Origin: Galbibacter sp. BG1
GTDB lineage: Bacteria > Bacteroidota > Bacteroidia > Flavobacteriales > Flavobacteriaceae
Direction: 5' to 3'
Assembly (NCBI RefSeq): GCF_013391805.1
Contig: NZ_CP058364.1
Span: 1,054,501 to 1,118,500, forward strand
DNA length: 64,000 nucleotides
Part shown: piece by piece, positions 26,601 through 35,130 of the stretch
Layout: each line of letters opens with the position of its first letter
Position numbering within the stretch: position 1 is the stretch's first letter
The notes under the pieces: generated by a model
The model's input: only the letters and a program-made list of their open reading frames with translations
Told to the model about the DNA's origin: nothing
Database searches by the model: none
Position numbers and translations under genes: made by a program

Positions 26601-26635
26601 GCTGTGGGTTTGCCAACCCGCAGCTTTATTTTTTC
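26601..26635 (+). terminator. intrinsic terminator after the first Gfo/Idh gene
   Basis: GCTGTGGGTT (26601-26610) pairs with AACCCGCAGC (26615-26624), one G-T wobble, with loop TGCC and a T-rich tail. It would end the isomerase-MFS-Gfo/Idh transcript and separate it from the next block. Confidence 0.7.
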
Positions 26636-26701
26636 ATAAAATTAAAAGCATTCTTTCTAGAAAAATTTAAATTGAGTAACTTAAAATCCTTTTTAAAAAT
26701 C

Positions 26702-26717
26702 GTGTAAGAACTTACAC
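26702..26717. promoter_or_regulatory. candidate operator, palindrome GTGTAAG-AA-CTTACAC
   Basis: Seven-base perfect arms with a 2-nt spacer, 26 bp before the ATG of the second Gfo/Idh gene and downstream of the terminator, so it lies where a promoter or repressor site is expected. The regulator is unknown; no regulator gene is present in the cluster. Confidence 0.4.
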
Positions 26718-26742
26718 AAAATCACTTTAAAAGTATACAGAA

Positions 26743-27894
26743 ATGAGAAAATTAAGAATGGGCATGGTTGGCGGCGGTCTCGATTCGTTCATGGGAGATG
26801 TACACAGAAAAGCATCTGGACTGGATGGAATGATCGAGCTAGTTTGTGGCGCTTTCAACAGCACGGTTGAAAAAACCAAACAAACGGGAAAAGCTCTTTT
26901 CCTCCCAGAAGATAGATGCTATGGAAGTTTTCAAGAAATGATTTTGAAAGAGAAAGAGCTTCCGGAAGGGGATCGAATGGATTTCGTTACCATCGTTACC
27001 CCAAACCATTTACATTTCGAACCTGCAAAAATGGCGCTTGAAAACGGATTTCATGTGGTTTGCGACAAACCGATGACCCTTACGGTAAACGAAGCAAAAA
27101 TTTTAGAAAAATTGGTTAATGAAACTGGGCTTCTCTTCGCGCTCACCCATAACTACACTGGTAATGCTATGGTGAAACAGGCGCAGGCCATGGTAGCCAA
27201 GGGAGCATTAGGAGAAATTCTAAAAGTACAAGTACAATACCTCCAAGGCTGGATGGCCGAAGAAGAGGAAGAGAAAGAAGCTAAAATAAAGCCCTGGCGT
27301 GCCGACCCCAAAAAATCTGGTATCGGTGGATCATTAGCAGATATTGGCACCCATGCAGAAAATTTAGTCTCTTACATAACCGGTGCCGAGATTACAGAAC
27401 TCGCCGCCGACCTTGGTAGAATAGGAAAAAATAGGGTGCTTGATAACGACGGTAATTTATTGCTTAGAATGAGTAATGGAGCAAAGGGCACTATGTCTAT
27501 CTCGCAAATGGCCGTTGGGGAAGAAAATGCGCTCATTGTTAAAGTTTATGGAAGCAAAGGCAGTTTGGAATGGAACCAAGAGGATTCTACAAAATTGATT
27601 ACCAAATGGATCGATAAACCACAACAAACTTTTACTCCAGATGGAAACGATATTTATGAAGAAGTAAGAGCAATTTCAAGAATCCCAAAAGGGCATCCGG
27701 AAGGATATTTGGAGGCTTTTGCAAATATTTACAGAGGCTTTGCCAAACATTTAATGAGCGTGATAAATAATGACCCAATAGAAAAACCAGATTATCCATC
27801 GGTTGCCGAAGGGGTTCGAGGAGTTCAGTTTATTTATGCAGCTGTAGAAAGCGACAAGCAAAATGCAAGCTGGGTGAAATTGGATTCATTTTAG
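26743..27894 (+). CDS. Gfo/Idh/MocA family NAD(P)-dependent oxidoreductase (second copy)
   Basis: 383 aa with the Rossmann motif MGMVGGGLDSFMG (residues 7-19), CDKPMTLT (Lys in the catalytic position) and DIGTHAENLVSYITG. It keeps the same frame and domain order as the preceding paralogue at 25434. An E/K-rich insert (AEEEEEKEAK, about residue 175) is specific to this copy. Cytoplasmic. In related pathways two such enzymes can act at different redox steps on keto-sugars. It has its own upstream palindrome and is separated from the previous gene by a terminator. Confidence 0.9.
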   Translation: MRKLRMGMVGGGLDSFMGDVHRKASGLDGMIELVCGAFNSTVEKTKQTGKALFLPEDRCYGSFQEMILKEKELPEGDRMDFVTIVTPNHLHFEPAKMALENGFHVVCDKPMTLTVNEAKILEKLVNETGLLFALTHNYTGNAMVKQAQAMVAKGALGEILKVQVQYLQGWMAEEEEEKEAKIKPWRADPKKSGIGGSLADIGTHAENLVSYITGAEITELAADLGRIGKNRVLDNDGNLLLRMSNGAKGTMSISQMAVGEENALIVKVYGSKGSLEWNQEDSTKLITKWIDKPQQTFTPDGNDIYEEVRAISRIPKGHPEGYLEAFANIYRGFAKHLMSVINNDPIEKPDYPSVAEGVRGVQFIYAAVESDKQNASWVKLDSF

Positions 27895-27905
27895 AGTTTA
27901 GCATT

Positions 27906-27971
27906 GGTGAGCTTCAAAAAACTCTTCTACAAGTAATTTTTGATACTAAAGCTTTGAGTTTTAAGATCACC
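27906..27971 (+). terminator. long imperfect hairpin, possible terminator
   Basis: GGTGAGCTT...AAAACTC pairs with GAGTTTTAAGATCACC (27956-27971) with one mismatch and a small bulge, 12 bp after the Gfo/Idh stop. There is no T-tract, so transcription may continue into the isomerase gene. The rest of the 197-bp gap shows nothing clear. Confidence 0.35.
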
Positions 27972-28091
27972 ATTAAAAATATGGGCTTTCAAATAAAATA
28001 TTAAATACTAATAATGAAACAACCTTTTCTTGTGATTTTACTAAAAATCATATCAAAAAAATGTTTCCTTTAAATAAATACATAGCAACAA

Positions 28092-29144
28092 ATGAAAACG
28101 ATAAAAGGACCAGCCGTATTCTTAGCACAATTCGTAGATAATAAAGCCCCTTTTAACACCTTAGATGGGATGTGTAAATGGGCAGCCGATCTAGGGTATA
28201 AAGGAATACAAATACCAACTTGGGAAAGTTTTTTAATAGACCTGGACAAAGCGGCAGAAAGCAAAACCTATTGCGACGAACTAAAGGGAAAAGTCAATAG
28301 CTACGGATTGGAAATAACGGAATTGTCCACGCACTTGCAGGGACAGTTGGTAGCCGTTCATCCAGCGTACGATATTATGTTCGATAATTTTGCGCCAGAA
28401 AATCTAAAAAACAATCCGAAGGGCAGAACCGAATGGGCGGTAGACCAAGTTAAAAAAGCAGCCAAAGCAAGCAGACATTTAGGCATTAATGCACATGCTA
28501 CTTTTTCTGGGGCTCTTCTATGGCATACGTTTCACCCATGGCCTCAAAGACCAGCCGGACTAGTGGAAATGGGATTTGAAGAATTAGCGAACCGTTGGCT
28601 CCCTATTTTAAATGAATTCGACGAACAAGGCGTAGATGTTTGTTACGAAGTACATCCTGGGGAAGACATTCACGATGGCGACACTTTCGAGCGTTTTTTA
28701 GAAGCTACCGGCAATCATAAACGAGTAAACATCCTTTACGACCCTTCCCACTTTGTACTACAACAATTAGATTATATAGAATACATCGATCATTATCATG
28801 AATTCATTAAATCTTTTCATGTGAAAGATTCAGAGTTTAATCCAACCGGTAAAAAAGGTGCTTTTGGAGGGTATAACAATTGGGGCGATCGCGCAGGAAG
28901 ATACCGTTCTCTTGGCGATGGACAAATAGATTTCAAAAAAATATTCTCCAAACTTACCCAATACGGTTGCGATGTTTGGGCGGTAATGGAATGGGAGTGC
29001 TGCATTAAAAGTCCTGAGCAAGGAGCCCGGGAAGGTGCCCCATTTATACAAAAGCATATTATTGAAGCTACCGAACGTGCTTTCGATGATTTTGCAGGTT
29101 CAGATATTGATGAAAATAAATTGAAAAGAATTTTAAATCTTTAA
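28092..29144 (+). CDS. sugar phosphate isomerase/epimerase (IolE-like TIM barrel)
   Basis: 350 aa, cytoplasmic (no signal). Xylose-isomerase-like TIM barrel with metal ligands visible in CYEVHPGED, LYDPSHF, SFHVKDSE and VMEWECC. These Glu/Asp/His/Glu positions match the divalent-metal site of the IolE/hydroxypyruvate isomerase superfamily. It is followed after 10 bp by the first DUF1080 gene. In Bacteroidetes 3-keto-sugar loci such isomerases accompany Gfo/Idh and DUF1080 genes; the exact reaction is not determined. Confidence 0.88.
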   Translation: MKTIKGPAVFLAQFVDNKAPFNTLDGMCKWAADLGYKGIQIPTWESFLIDLDKAAESKTYCDELKGKVNSYGLEITELSTHLQGQLVAVHPAYDIMFDNFAPENLKNNPKGRTEWAVDQVKKAAKASRHLGINAHATFSGALLWHTFHPWPQRPAGLVEMGFEELANRWLPILNEFDEQGVDVCYEVHPGEDIHDGDTFERFLEATGNHKRVNILYDPSHFVLQQLDYIEYIDHYHEFIKSFHVKDSEFNPTGKKGAFGGYNNWGDRAGRYRSLGDGQIDFKKIFSKLTQYGCDVWAVMEWECCIKSPEQGAREGAPFIQKHIIEATERAFDDFAGSDIDENKLKRILNL

Positions 29145-29154
29145 AAATTAAGTC

Positions 29155-29901
29155 ATGAAAAAAACATTCACCGTTTTAACTATATTTTCTTTGGTTTTTA
29201 TCTCTTGTAAGGAAGGTAAAAAAACTGAAACTAAAGAAGATGCTACGGCAAAAGTGGAAACAACTGAAGAACCTAAGAAAGAAGCCGATTGGCAAGTGCT
29301 TTTTGACGGAAAGAACTTTGATTCTTGGCATATGTATAACGGTGGGGAAGTCTCCGAGGCTTGGTCTATTGAAGGTGATGCTATGGTTTTAACACCCGGG
29401 GATAAAGCGGGAAACATTGTCTCTAATGATGAATACAAAAATTTTATGCTTTCGTTGGAATGGAAAATTTCTGAAGGAGGTAACAGCGGTATTTTCTGGG
29501 GAGTTCAAGAAGACAAAAAGTTTAAGGAGCCTTACCAAACCGGGCCCGAAATTCAGGTTTTAGACAACGAAAGGCATCCAGATGCCAAAGCCGGTACTAC
29601 CCATCAAGCAGGTGCACTATACGATATGATCGCACCAAGTGAAGATGTTACCAAACCTGCTGGGGAATGGAATACCTGTATCCTTAAAATTGATCATGCA
29701 TCCAATCATGGAGAAGTAACTTTAAACGGAACCAAGATTGTTGAATTCCCTGTTCATGGCGATAAGTGGAAAGAAATGATTGCTAATTCCAAATTTAAGG
29801 ATTGGGAAGGATTTGGAACTTTTGAAAAAGGAAAGATCGGACTCCAATACCACGGCGACAAGGTAGCATTCAGAAATATAAAAATTAAAGAACTTAATTA
29901 A
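29155..29901 (+). CDS. DUF1080 / 3-keto-disaccharide hydrolase family lipoprotein
   Basis: 248 aa. Signal peptide with lipobox FISC (Cys18), then a Lys/Glu/Thr linker (about 19-45) and a single PF06439 jelly-roll domain with the family hallmarks WQVLFDGKNFDSW, NSGIFWGVQ, EIQVLDNERHPD, GEWNTCIL and IGLQYHGDKVAFRNIKIKEL. The family (formerly DUF1080) includes enzymes that cleave 3-keto-glycosides by an elimination/hydration route. Anchored in the periplasm or on the surface. The stop overlaps the start of the next DUF1080 gene by one base. Confidence 0.92.
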   Translation: MKKTFTVLTIFSLVFISCKEGKKTETKEDATAKVETTEEPKKEADWQVLFDGKNFDSWHMYNGGEVSEAWSIEGDAMVLTPGDKAGNIVSNDEYKNFMLSLEWKISEGGNSGIFWGVQEDKKFKEPYQTGPEIQVLDNERHPDAKAGTTHQAGALYDMIAPSEDVTKPAGEWNTCILKIDHASNHGEVTLNGTKIVEFPVHGDKWKEMIANSKFKDWEGFGTFEKGKIGLQYHGDKVAFRNIKIKELN

Positions 29902-30734
29902 TGATAAACAAAACTTTTACAGGGATTTTATTGGCAGTAGCCTTAATGGCCTGCAACACTACTCCAAAAGAAGAACCTCAAGAAGAAGTGGCTAAAGATT
30001 CCATCGCATCGCCCGAGGTTATAACATATCCAGAATACAGCGGAAAAGAACCTACAAAGCCAGAAGAAACCGAATTCTATAAACCAGTGCCTCCCACGGT
30101 AGATCCAAATGGTAAAAACGGAGCTCCCAGCGATGCAATTGTGCTATTCGACGGAAGCAACCTCGATCATTGGATAAGCAGTATAGATAGCACAGAAGCA
30201 CAATGGACGCTAAACAAAGACGGAAGCATGACGGTTAAAAATAAAGCAGGGGACATACAAACCAAACAGAATTTTGGTAGTGTGCAGTTGCACGTGGAGT
30301 GGAAATCTCCGGCTGAAATTCAAGGCGAAGGCCAAAGCCGAGCCAACAGTGGTGTTTTTCTTCAAAATAGGTATGAAGTTCAAGTGCTGGACAACAACGA
30401 TAATGACACTTACACCAATGGGCAAGTGGGTTCTATCTATAAACAAGGTGCTCCGTTGGCAAAAGCATCAGCTCCAACGGGAGAATGGAACACCTACGAC
30501 ATTATTTACCACGCGCCAGAATTTAACGACGAAGGCGGTAAGATAAAATCTGCTACGGTTACTGTTCTTCACAATGGAGTGCTTATTCAAGACCACACCG
30601 AAATAAAGGGAACAACGCCTTATATTGGTTGGCCTAAAAACGAACCTCATGGAAAAGGTCCTATTAAACTACAAGATCACGGAGATAATAGCCGTGTAAG
30701 CTATAGAAATATTTGGGTGAGGGAACTCGAATAA
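29901..30734 (+). CDS. DUF1080 / 3-keto-disaccharide hydrolase family lipoprotein (second copy)
   Basis: 277 aa lipoprotein (lipobox LMAC, Cys18) with a long Pro/Glu-rich linker (about 20-70) and one PF06439 domain: AIVLFDGSNLDHW, NSGVFLQNRYEVQVLDN, PTGEWNTYDI and IKLQDHGDNSRVSYRNIWVREL. It differs enough from the 29155 copy to suggest a different substrate or step (cleavage versus hydration). The genes are translationally coupled (TAATG-type overlap). It is the last gene of the plus-strand block and is closed by a strong terminator. Confidence 0.92.
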   Translation: MINKTFTGILLAVALMACNTTPKEEPQEEVAKDSIASPEVITYPEYSGKEPTKPEETEFYKPVPPTVDPNGKNGAPSDAIVLFDGSNLDHWISSIDSTEAQWTLNKDGSMTVKNKAGDIQTKQNFGSVQLHVEWKSPAEIQGEGQSRANSGVFLQNRYEVQVLDNNDNDTYTNGQVGSIYKQGAPLAKASAPTGEWNTYDIIYHAPEFNDEGGKIKSATVTVLHNGVLIQDHTEIKGTTPYIGWPKNEPHGKGPIKLQDHGDNSRVSYRNIWVRELE

Positions 30735-30756
30735 AAGTATTTTGTAAGCCAATTTT

Positions 30757-30798
30757 AAAAGGTCTAAAAACCATTACAGTGTTTTTAGACCTTTTTTT
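30757..30798 (+). terminator. intrinsic terminator ending the sugar cluster
   Basis: Fifteen-base perfect arms AAAAGGTCTAAAAAC (30757-30771) and GTTTTTAGACCTTTT (30781-30795) with a 9-nt loop and a T-tract. The tract runs into the stop codon of the convergent sulfatase gene. Confidence 0.85.
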
Positions 30799-32218
30799 AT
30801 TTACCGCTCCTATCTTTGAGTTGATCTTTTCCAGGTACCATCGTGGCTTTATGTTCTTCAATTTCTTCTTGTATTTTTTCAATGATAGTTGGCTGTTCAG
30901 CCGCAATATTATATTTTTCTGAAGGGTCTTCATTTAAATTGAATAATAATGGCGGGTTGTGAACTTCCTTACCTCCAAACTGGCCATAGGCCCCTTCGGT
31001 TACAAAATGAACCTTGTAATCCCCCTTACGCACGGCATACAAATCGGTTCCCCGATAATAATAAACGATTTCCCTTGGGGATGACTCTTTCTTAAATAGA
31101 GTATTGGAGAGGTCTACACCATCCATTTCCCGGTCGTTAGGTATCGAAATACCAGCAATGGTACTAAATGTTGGAAACAAATCCATAGTAGTCCCTAAAT
31201 CGTGTATAACACCTGGCTTAATATTCGTGGGTGACCAAAAAATACAAGGTTCCCTCATCCCGCCTTCCCAAGTAGTTCCTTTTCCAGCCCTTAGCAAACC
31301 GGCACTACCTCCTTTTTCATCGTATGAAAGCCAAGGTCCGTTATCTGAAGTAAAAACAACAATTGTATTTTCTGCGATGCCCTGTTTTTTAAGTAGGTTT
31401 AAAATTTCATCCACTCCATGATCAATTTCTTCTACCACATCGCCATATAAACCACGGTCGCTTTTCCCTAAAAAGTCTTCGGAAGCAAAAAGGGGCACAT
31501 GAGGCAAATTATGAGCCAGATATAAAAAGAACGGTTTTGAGCTATTTTTTTTGATGAACGAAAGGGCTTCCTCTGTGTATCGTTTGGTAATTGTTGTTTG
31601 ATCTGCCGGGAACTCTATAATCTCTTCATTCCGCATCAATGGGACATTAAATAATTCGGGTTTAGTTTTTTGACCACCTCCTTTAATATTATACCTTTCT
31701 TCTTCCGAAGCAATATTCCCTACAAAATTCATATCGTTGGAATACGGAATCCCAAAATAATAATCGAATCCATTACTCGTGGGCAAGTATTCTTTATGAT
31801 GCCCTAGGTGCCATTTCCCTATACAAGCAGTGGCATAATCTGCCTTTTTAAGTTGTTCGGCAATGGTAATTTCTTCGGAAGGCAGTCCGTGATCGGAATC
31901 TGGAAAGAGAACCCGTTCTTTATTACTGGCCATACCACTTCTAATGGGCAATCGCCCCGTCAACAAAGCCGCCCGACTTGGCGTGCAAACACTGGCTCCC
32001 ACGTAAAAGTTGGTCCATTTTTGACCTTCGACGGCCATTTGATCTAGATGCGTAGTCCTAATGGAAGGATGCCCATATGTGCTAAGATCTCCATAGCCCA
32101 AATCATCAGCAAAGATTACTATAAAATTCATTTTTTTAGGCCCGGATTGCCCTTGAACAAATACAGGAAAACTGATGATAAAAGAAAATAATAACAGTAT
32201 TTTATTCTTTAATTTCAT
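30797..32218 (-). CDS. secreted sulfatase (arylsulfatase family, Cys-type)
   Basis: 473 aa. Signal peptide (cleavage near VQGQ, residue 24), then the alkaline-phosphatase-like sulfatase fold. FADDLGYGD gives the metal-binding Asp pair and CTPSR at residues 78-82 is the C-x-P-S-R motif whose Cys is converted to formylglycine. IGKWHLGHH and FTSDNGPW supply further active-site residues. It removes sulfate esters from carbohydrates in the periplasm. It is convergent with the DUF1080 genes, and its presence suggests the cluster acts on a sulfated (perhaps algal) glycan. No maturase is recognised in the window. Confidence 0.92.
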   Translation of the reverse strand: MKLKNKILLLFSFIISFPVFVQGQSGPKKMNFIVIFADDLGYGDLSTYGHPSIRTTHLDQMAVEGQKWTNFYVGASVCTPSRAALLTGRLPIRSGMASNKERVLFPDSDHGLPSEEITIAEQLKKADYATACIGKWHLGHHKEYLPTSNGFDYYFGIPYSNDMNFVGNIASEEERYNIKGGGQKTKPELFNVPLMRNEEIIEFPADQTTITKRYTEEALSFIKKNSSKPFFLYLAHNLPHVPLFASEDFLGKSDRGLYGDVVEEIDHGVDEILNLLKKQGIAENTIVVFTSDNGPWLSYDEKGGSAGLLRAGKGTTWEGGMREPCIFWSPTNIKPGVIHDLGTTMDLFPTFSTIAGISIPNDREMDGVDLSNTLFKKESSPREIVYYYRGTDLYAVRKGDYKVHFVTEGAYGQFGGKEVHNPPLLFNLNEDPSEKYNIAAEQPTIIEKIQEEIEEHKATMVPGKDQLKDRSGK

Positions 32219-32318
32219 AATAAAAAAGGATTGGAATTGGTTTTAAATACTATATAGTACAAGAGACTATAAGTAAATATAAGAAAAGTTTAATTCACTA
32301 AAGAAGAACTTATTAAAT

Positions 32319-32348
32319 AAAAAACGCCCACACTATAAAGTGCAGGCG
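32319..32348 (-). terminator. intrinsic terminator of the acpP-pyk region
   Basis: CGCC(CA)CACT pairs with AGTG(CA)GGCG through an internal 2x2 loop; the minus-strand tail is TTTTTTATTT. It lies 28 bp past the pyk stop. Confidence 0.6.
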
Positions 32349-32375
32349 CCAATATTAAAACGATAGACGTTAAAT

Positions 32376-33803
32376 TTAAATTTCGGTAACCCTTAAGGTG
32401 TTAACCATTCCTTTTTCTTTAATCGGCATAGCGGCAAGACTAATCATCATGTCCCCTTTTTCTAAAAATCCTTTATCGCAGGCGATTTGGTTTACGTCTT
32501 CGATAGTTTGGTCTGTGCTCACAAACTTGTCGTAATAAAAAGCCTTTACTCCCCATAATAAACTCAACTGGGTCAATATGCGTTTGTTTGAAGTAAATAC
32601 CAAAATGTGTGCCTTAGGGCGCCACGCTGATATTTGAAACGCTGTATAACCACTATTTGTTAAGGTAGAAATTACTTTGGCATTAATTTCGTTTGCCATA
32701 CTTGCTGCATGGAAACAAACCGATTTGGTAATGTATCTTTTGGTTTTTATGTGTGGTGGCTCCTGAGGCACTTTTATTAAATGCGAATGCTCTACGCTAT
32801 TGATTATGCTGGACATTCTTTCGATAACTTGTACTGGATAAGCTCCTACAGAAGTTTCTCCCGACAACATTACAGCATCGGCTCCATCCATTACGGAGTT
32901 TGCCACATCGTTTACTTCTGCTCTTGTGGGAGTAAGACTGGAAATCATTGTTTCCATCATTTGGGTAGCTATAATAACCGGAATTCTTGCTTTCTTAGCC
33001 CGAAGTACCAACTGTTTTTGTACCAATGGCACTTCCTGTGCAGGAATTTCTACTCCAAGATCCCCTCTTGCAACCATTAAACCATCGCAATGCGCAACGA
33101 TTTTATCGATATTTTCAACCGCTTCTGGCTTTTCTATCTTCGCAACAATTGGAATTTTTTGATCGGTATGCTCTGCAATCAATTTCTGCAAATCCATTAA
33201 ATCTTCACTGTGGCGCACAAAAGATAAAGCAATCCAATCTACCTCCTGCTGAACTGCAAAAATAGCATCCTTTATATCCTTCTTGGTAAGTGCCGGTAGG
33301 GAAATATTCGTATTTGGAAGGTTCACCCCTTTTTTGGAACGTAAAGGACCTCCTTGAATAACTTTAGCCCTTACTTCTGCTTTTTTATCTGTTGCGACCA
33401 CTTCAAACATCAGTTTTCCATCATCCAGTAAAATACGCTCACCTGGCTGTACGTCACGGGGAAACTCTTTATAGTTCATATAAACCCGTTCTGCGTTCCC
33501 CTCAAAAGGTTCTCCCGTAACAAAAGTAATTTCATCTCCTTTGCTTACAATAACATCTTCCTTCATGACTCCAACTCGAAGCTTCGGACCTTGTAAATCT
33601 CCTAATATGGCGGTGTTGTAGTTGTACTCTTTGTTGAGGGAGCGAATCATCTCGATACGCTCTTTAACATCTTCGTAATCTGCGTGTGAAAAATTAATCC
33701 TAAATACATTCACACCCGCTTCAATCATGTCTTTTAAGACTTCTTTACTGCTTGTGGCGGGACCAAGCGTAGCTACAATTTTTGTCTTTTTTCTATTAGG
33801 CAT
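32376..33803 (-). CDS. pyk: pyruvate kinase
   Basis: 475 aa cytoplasmic glycolytic enzyme converting phosphoenolpyruvate and ADP to pyruvate and ATP. The start KKTKIVATLGPA and NVFRINFSHAD, the LGDLQGPKLRVG segment, the catalytic MVARGDLGVEIP and the signature IPVIIATQMMETM are all present. The C-terminal domain is complete. It overlaps the upstream IPExxxVDY gene by 8 bp and is the distal gene of the acpP-fabF-rnc region. Confidence 0.97.
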   Translation of the reverse strand: MPNRKKTKIVATLGPATSSKEVLKDMIEAGVNVFRINFSHADYEDVKERIEMIRSLNKEYNYNTAILGDLQGPKLRVGVMKEDVIVSKGDEITFVTGEPFEGNAERVYMNYKEFPRDVQPGERILLDDGKLMFEVVATDKKAEVRAKVIQGGPLRSKKGVNLPNTNISLPALTKKDIKDAIFAVQQEVDWIALSFVRHSEDLMDLQKLIAEHTDQKIPIVAKIEKPEAVENIDKIVAHCDGLMVARGDLGVEIPAQEVPLVQKQLVLRAKKARIPVIIATQMMETMISSLTPTRAEVNDVANSVMDGADAVMLSGETSVGAYPVQVIERMSSIINSVEHSHLIKVPQEPPHIKTKRYITKSVCFHAASMANEINAKVISTLTNSGYTAFQISAWRPKAHILVFTSNKRILTQLSLLWGVKAFYYDKFVSTDQTIEDVNQIACDKGFLEKGDMMISLAAMPIKEKGMVNTLRVTEI

Positions 33804-34272
33804 TCGTTAGAAAAATTAAATTATTTTTAGATTTTAGTTGTTGTGCTTCAATTTTATATGCGGTAATAATACCGGGTATTTTTTTTAGCGCCATTAAAAC
33901 TTGAACTTCATTTTTATAGGCACCTTCTTCGTCTATTTTCAAAAAGTAATCTACTTTGCTGTACTCTGGTATAAAATAAGCGTTTTGGACGGCCTTGTTT
34001 ACCCCAAAAAGCCCAATTGCCGAGCCTACCAATTCAATGCTAGTTTTATTTTTTACCAGACTCCATGACACTTCCTTCTCATTATCAAACCACTTAAAGG
34101 TTGGCATACTAATGTTTTCAGCTATGTTAACATCAACATCCAACCGCTGCAATTTTATATTTAACTCTAAATTTAATAAATAAGCTAACTTATAATCGTC
34201 TAAAGATCCGTGAATAGCGATTAAGGTATAAGAGTGTTCATAAAATTCATCTAATAGTTTATAGATAGCCAT
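33796..34272 (-). CDS. IPExxxVDY family protein
   Basis: 158 aa, cytoplasmic. The naming motif appears as IPEYSKVDY near residue 102. This is a Bacteroidetes family of unknown function found between rnc and pyk. It overlaps the pyk start by 8 bp, implying translational coupling; 103 bp separate it from rnc. Confidence 0.88.
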   Translation of the reverse strand: MAIYKLLDEFYEHSYTLIAIHGSLDDYKLAYLLNLELNIKLQRLDVDVNIAENISMPTFKWFDNEKEVSWSLVKNKTSIELVGSAIGLFGVNKAVQNAYFIPEYSKVDYFLKIDEEGAYKNEVQVLMALKKIPGIITAYKIEAQQLKSKNNLIFLTNA

Positions 34273-34375
34273 ATACGAGTTTACACGGAAATGTAAATAT
34301 ATAATTATAACTGTGACTTAGCAACTTTTCAAGGACTGATTCCAAGGATTTTAACGCGAAAACGTTGTAGTTGGG

Positions 34376-35116
34376 CTATAGGAAATCTTCAATTTTATCC
34401 TGAAGTGCGTAGTAGGCTCTTTTGGCGGCACTTTCCTCGGCTTTCTTTTTGGAAGTGGCACGCGCTTTGGCAATTACCTTTTGATTTATAAAAAGTTTAA
34501 CTGCAAAATGCTTTATGTCGTCGTTGCCATTATCTTCATACGTATCGAAAAGAAATTCCTTTTTTTCCTTTTGGCACCATTCAATAATCAAGCTTTTATA
34601 GCTTATAATTTTACCTTCCAAACTTTCTATATCCACGTAAGGTTTTATAACCCTTTTTTGAATAAACTGCTCGCAATAGCTAAAGCCCCTATCTAAAAAA
34701 ATGGCTCCAACCAAAGCTTCGAATACATTGCCATGGATATTATCCCCAAAATGTTCGCTTGGAATTTTACTCTTCACGAATTTAATGAGGTTTAAGTCTT
34801 TGCCTAATTCGTTTAAATGCTCCCTACTTACAATCTTGGAGCGCATTTTAGTGAGGTAACCTTCATCTCCCGTTGGAACTTCGTTATAAAGGTAATTGGA
34901 AATAATAGAGCCCAACATGGTATCCCCTAAAAACTCAAGCCGCTCGTAGTTTATAGGAAGTCCCTTCTCGTCTTTTATGTTGACGGAACGGTGCGTAAAC
35001 GCCTTTTTATACAGCTCAATATTTTTGGGTTTGAAACCTAGAATATCGTAGATTTCTAAAAAAAAATCCCCGCCATCTTGTGACCGGGAATTTAATATTT
35101 TACGAATGATTTTCAT
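34376..35116 (-). CDS. rnc: ribonuclease III
   Basis: 246 aa double-strand-specific endoribonuclease for rRNA and mRNA processing. The RNase III signature YERLEFLGDTMLGSI (about residues 57-71) contains the catalytic acidic residues, and EALVGAIFLDRG holds the second acidic cluster. The C-terminal dsRNA-binding domain ends in ATSKKKAEESAAKRAYYAL. The N-terminus is slightly longer than in E. coli, as usual in this phylum. It lies 14 bp after fabF in the same operon. Confidence 0.96.
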   Translation of the reverse strand: MKIIRKILNSRSQDGGDFFLEIYDILGFKPKNIELYKKAFTHRSVNIKDEKGLPINYERLEFLGDTMLGSIISNYLYNEVPTGDEGYLTKMRSKIVSREHLNELGKDLNLIKFVKSKIPSEHFGDNIHGNVFEALVGAIFLDRGFSYCEQFIQKRVIKPYVDIESLEGKIISYKSLIIEWCQKEKKEFLFDTYEDNGNDDIKHFAVKLFINQKVIAKARATSKKKAEESAAKRAYYALQDKIEDFL

Positions 35117-35130
35117 TCAGTTTGATGTAT

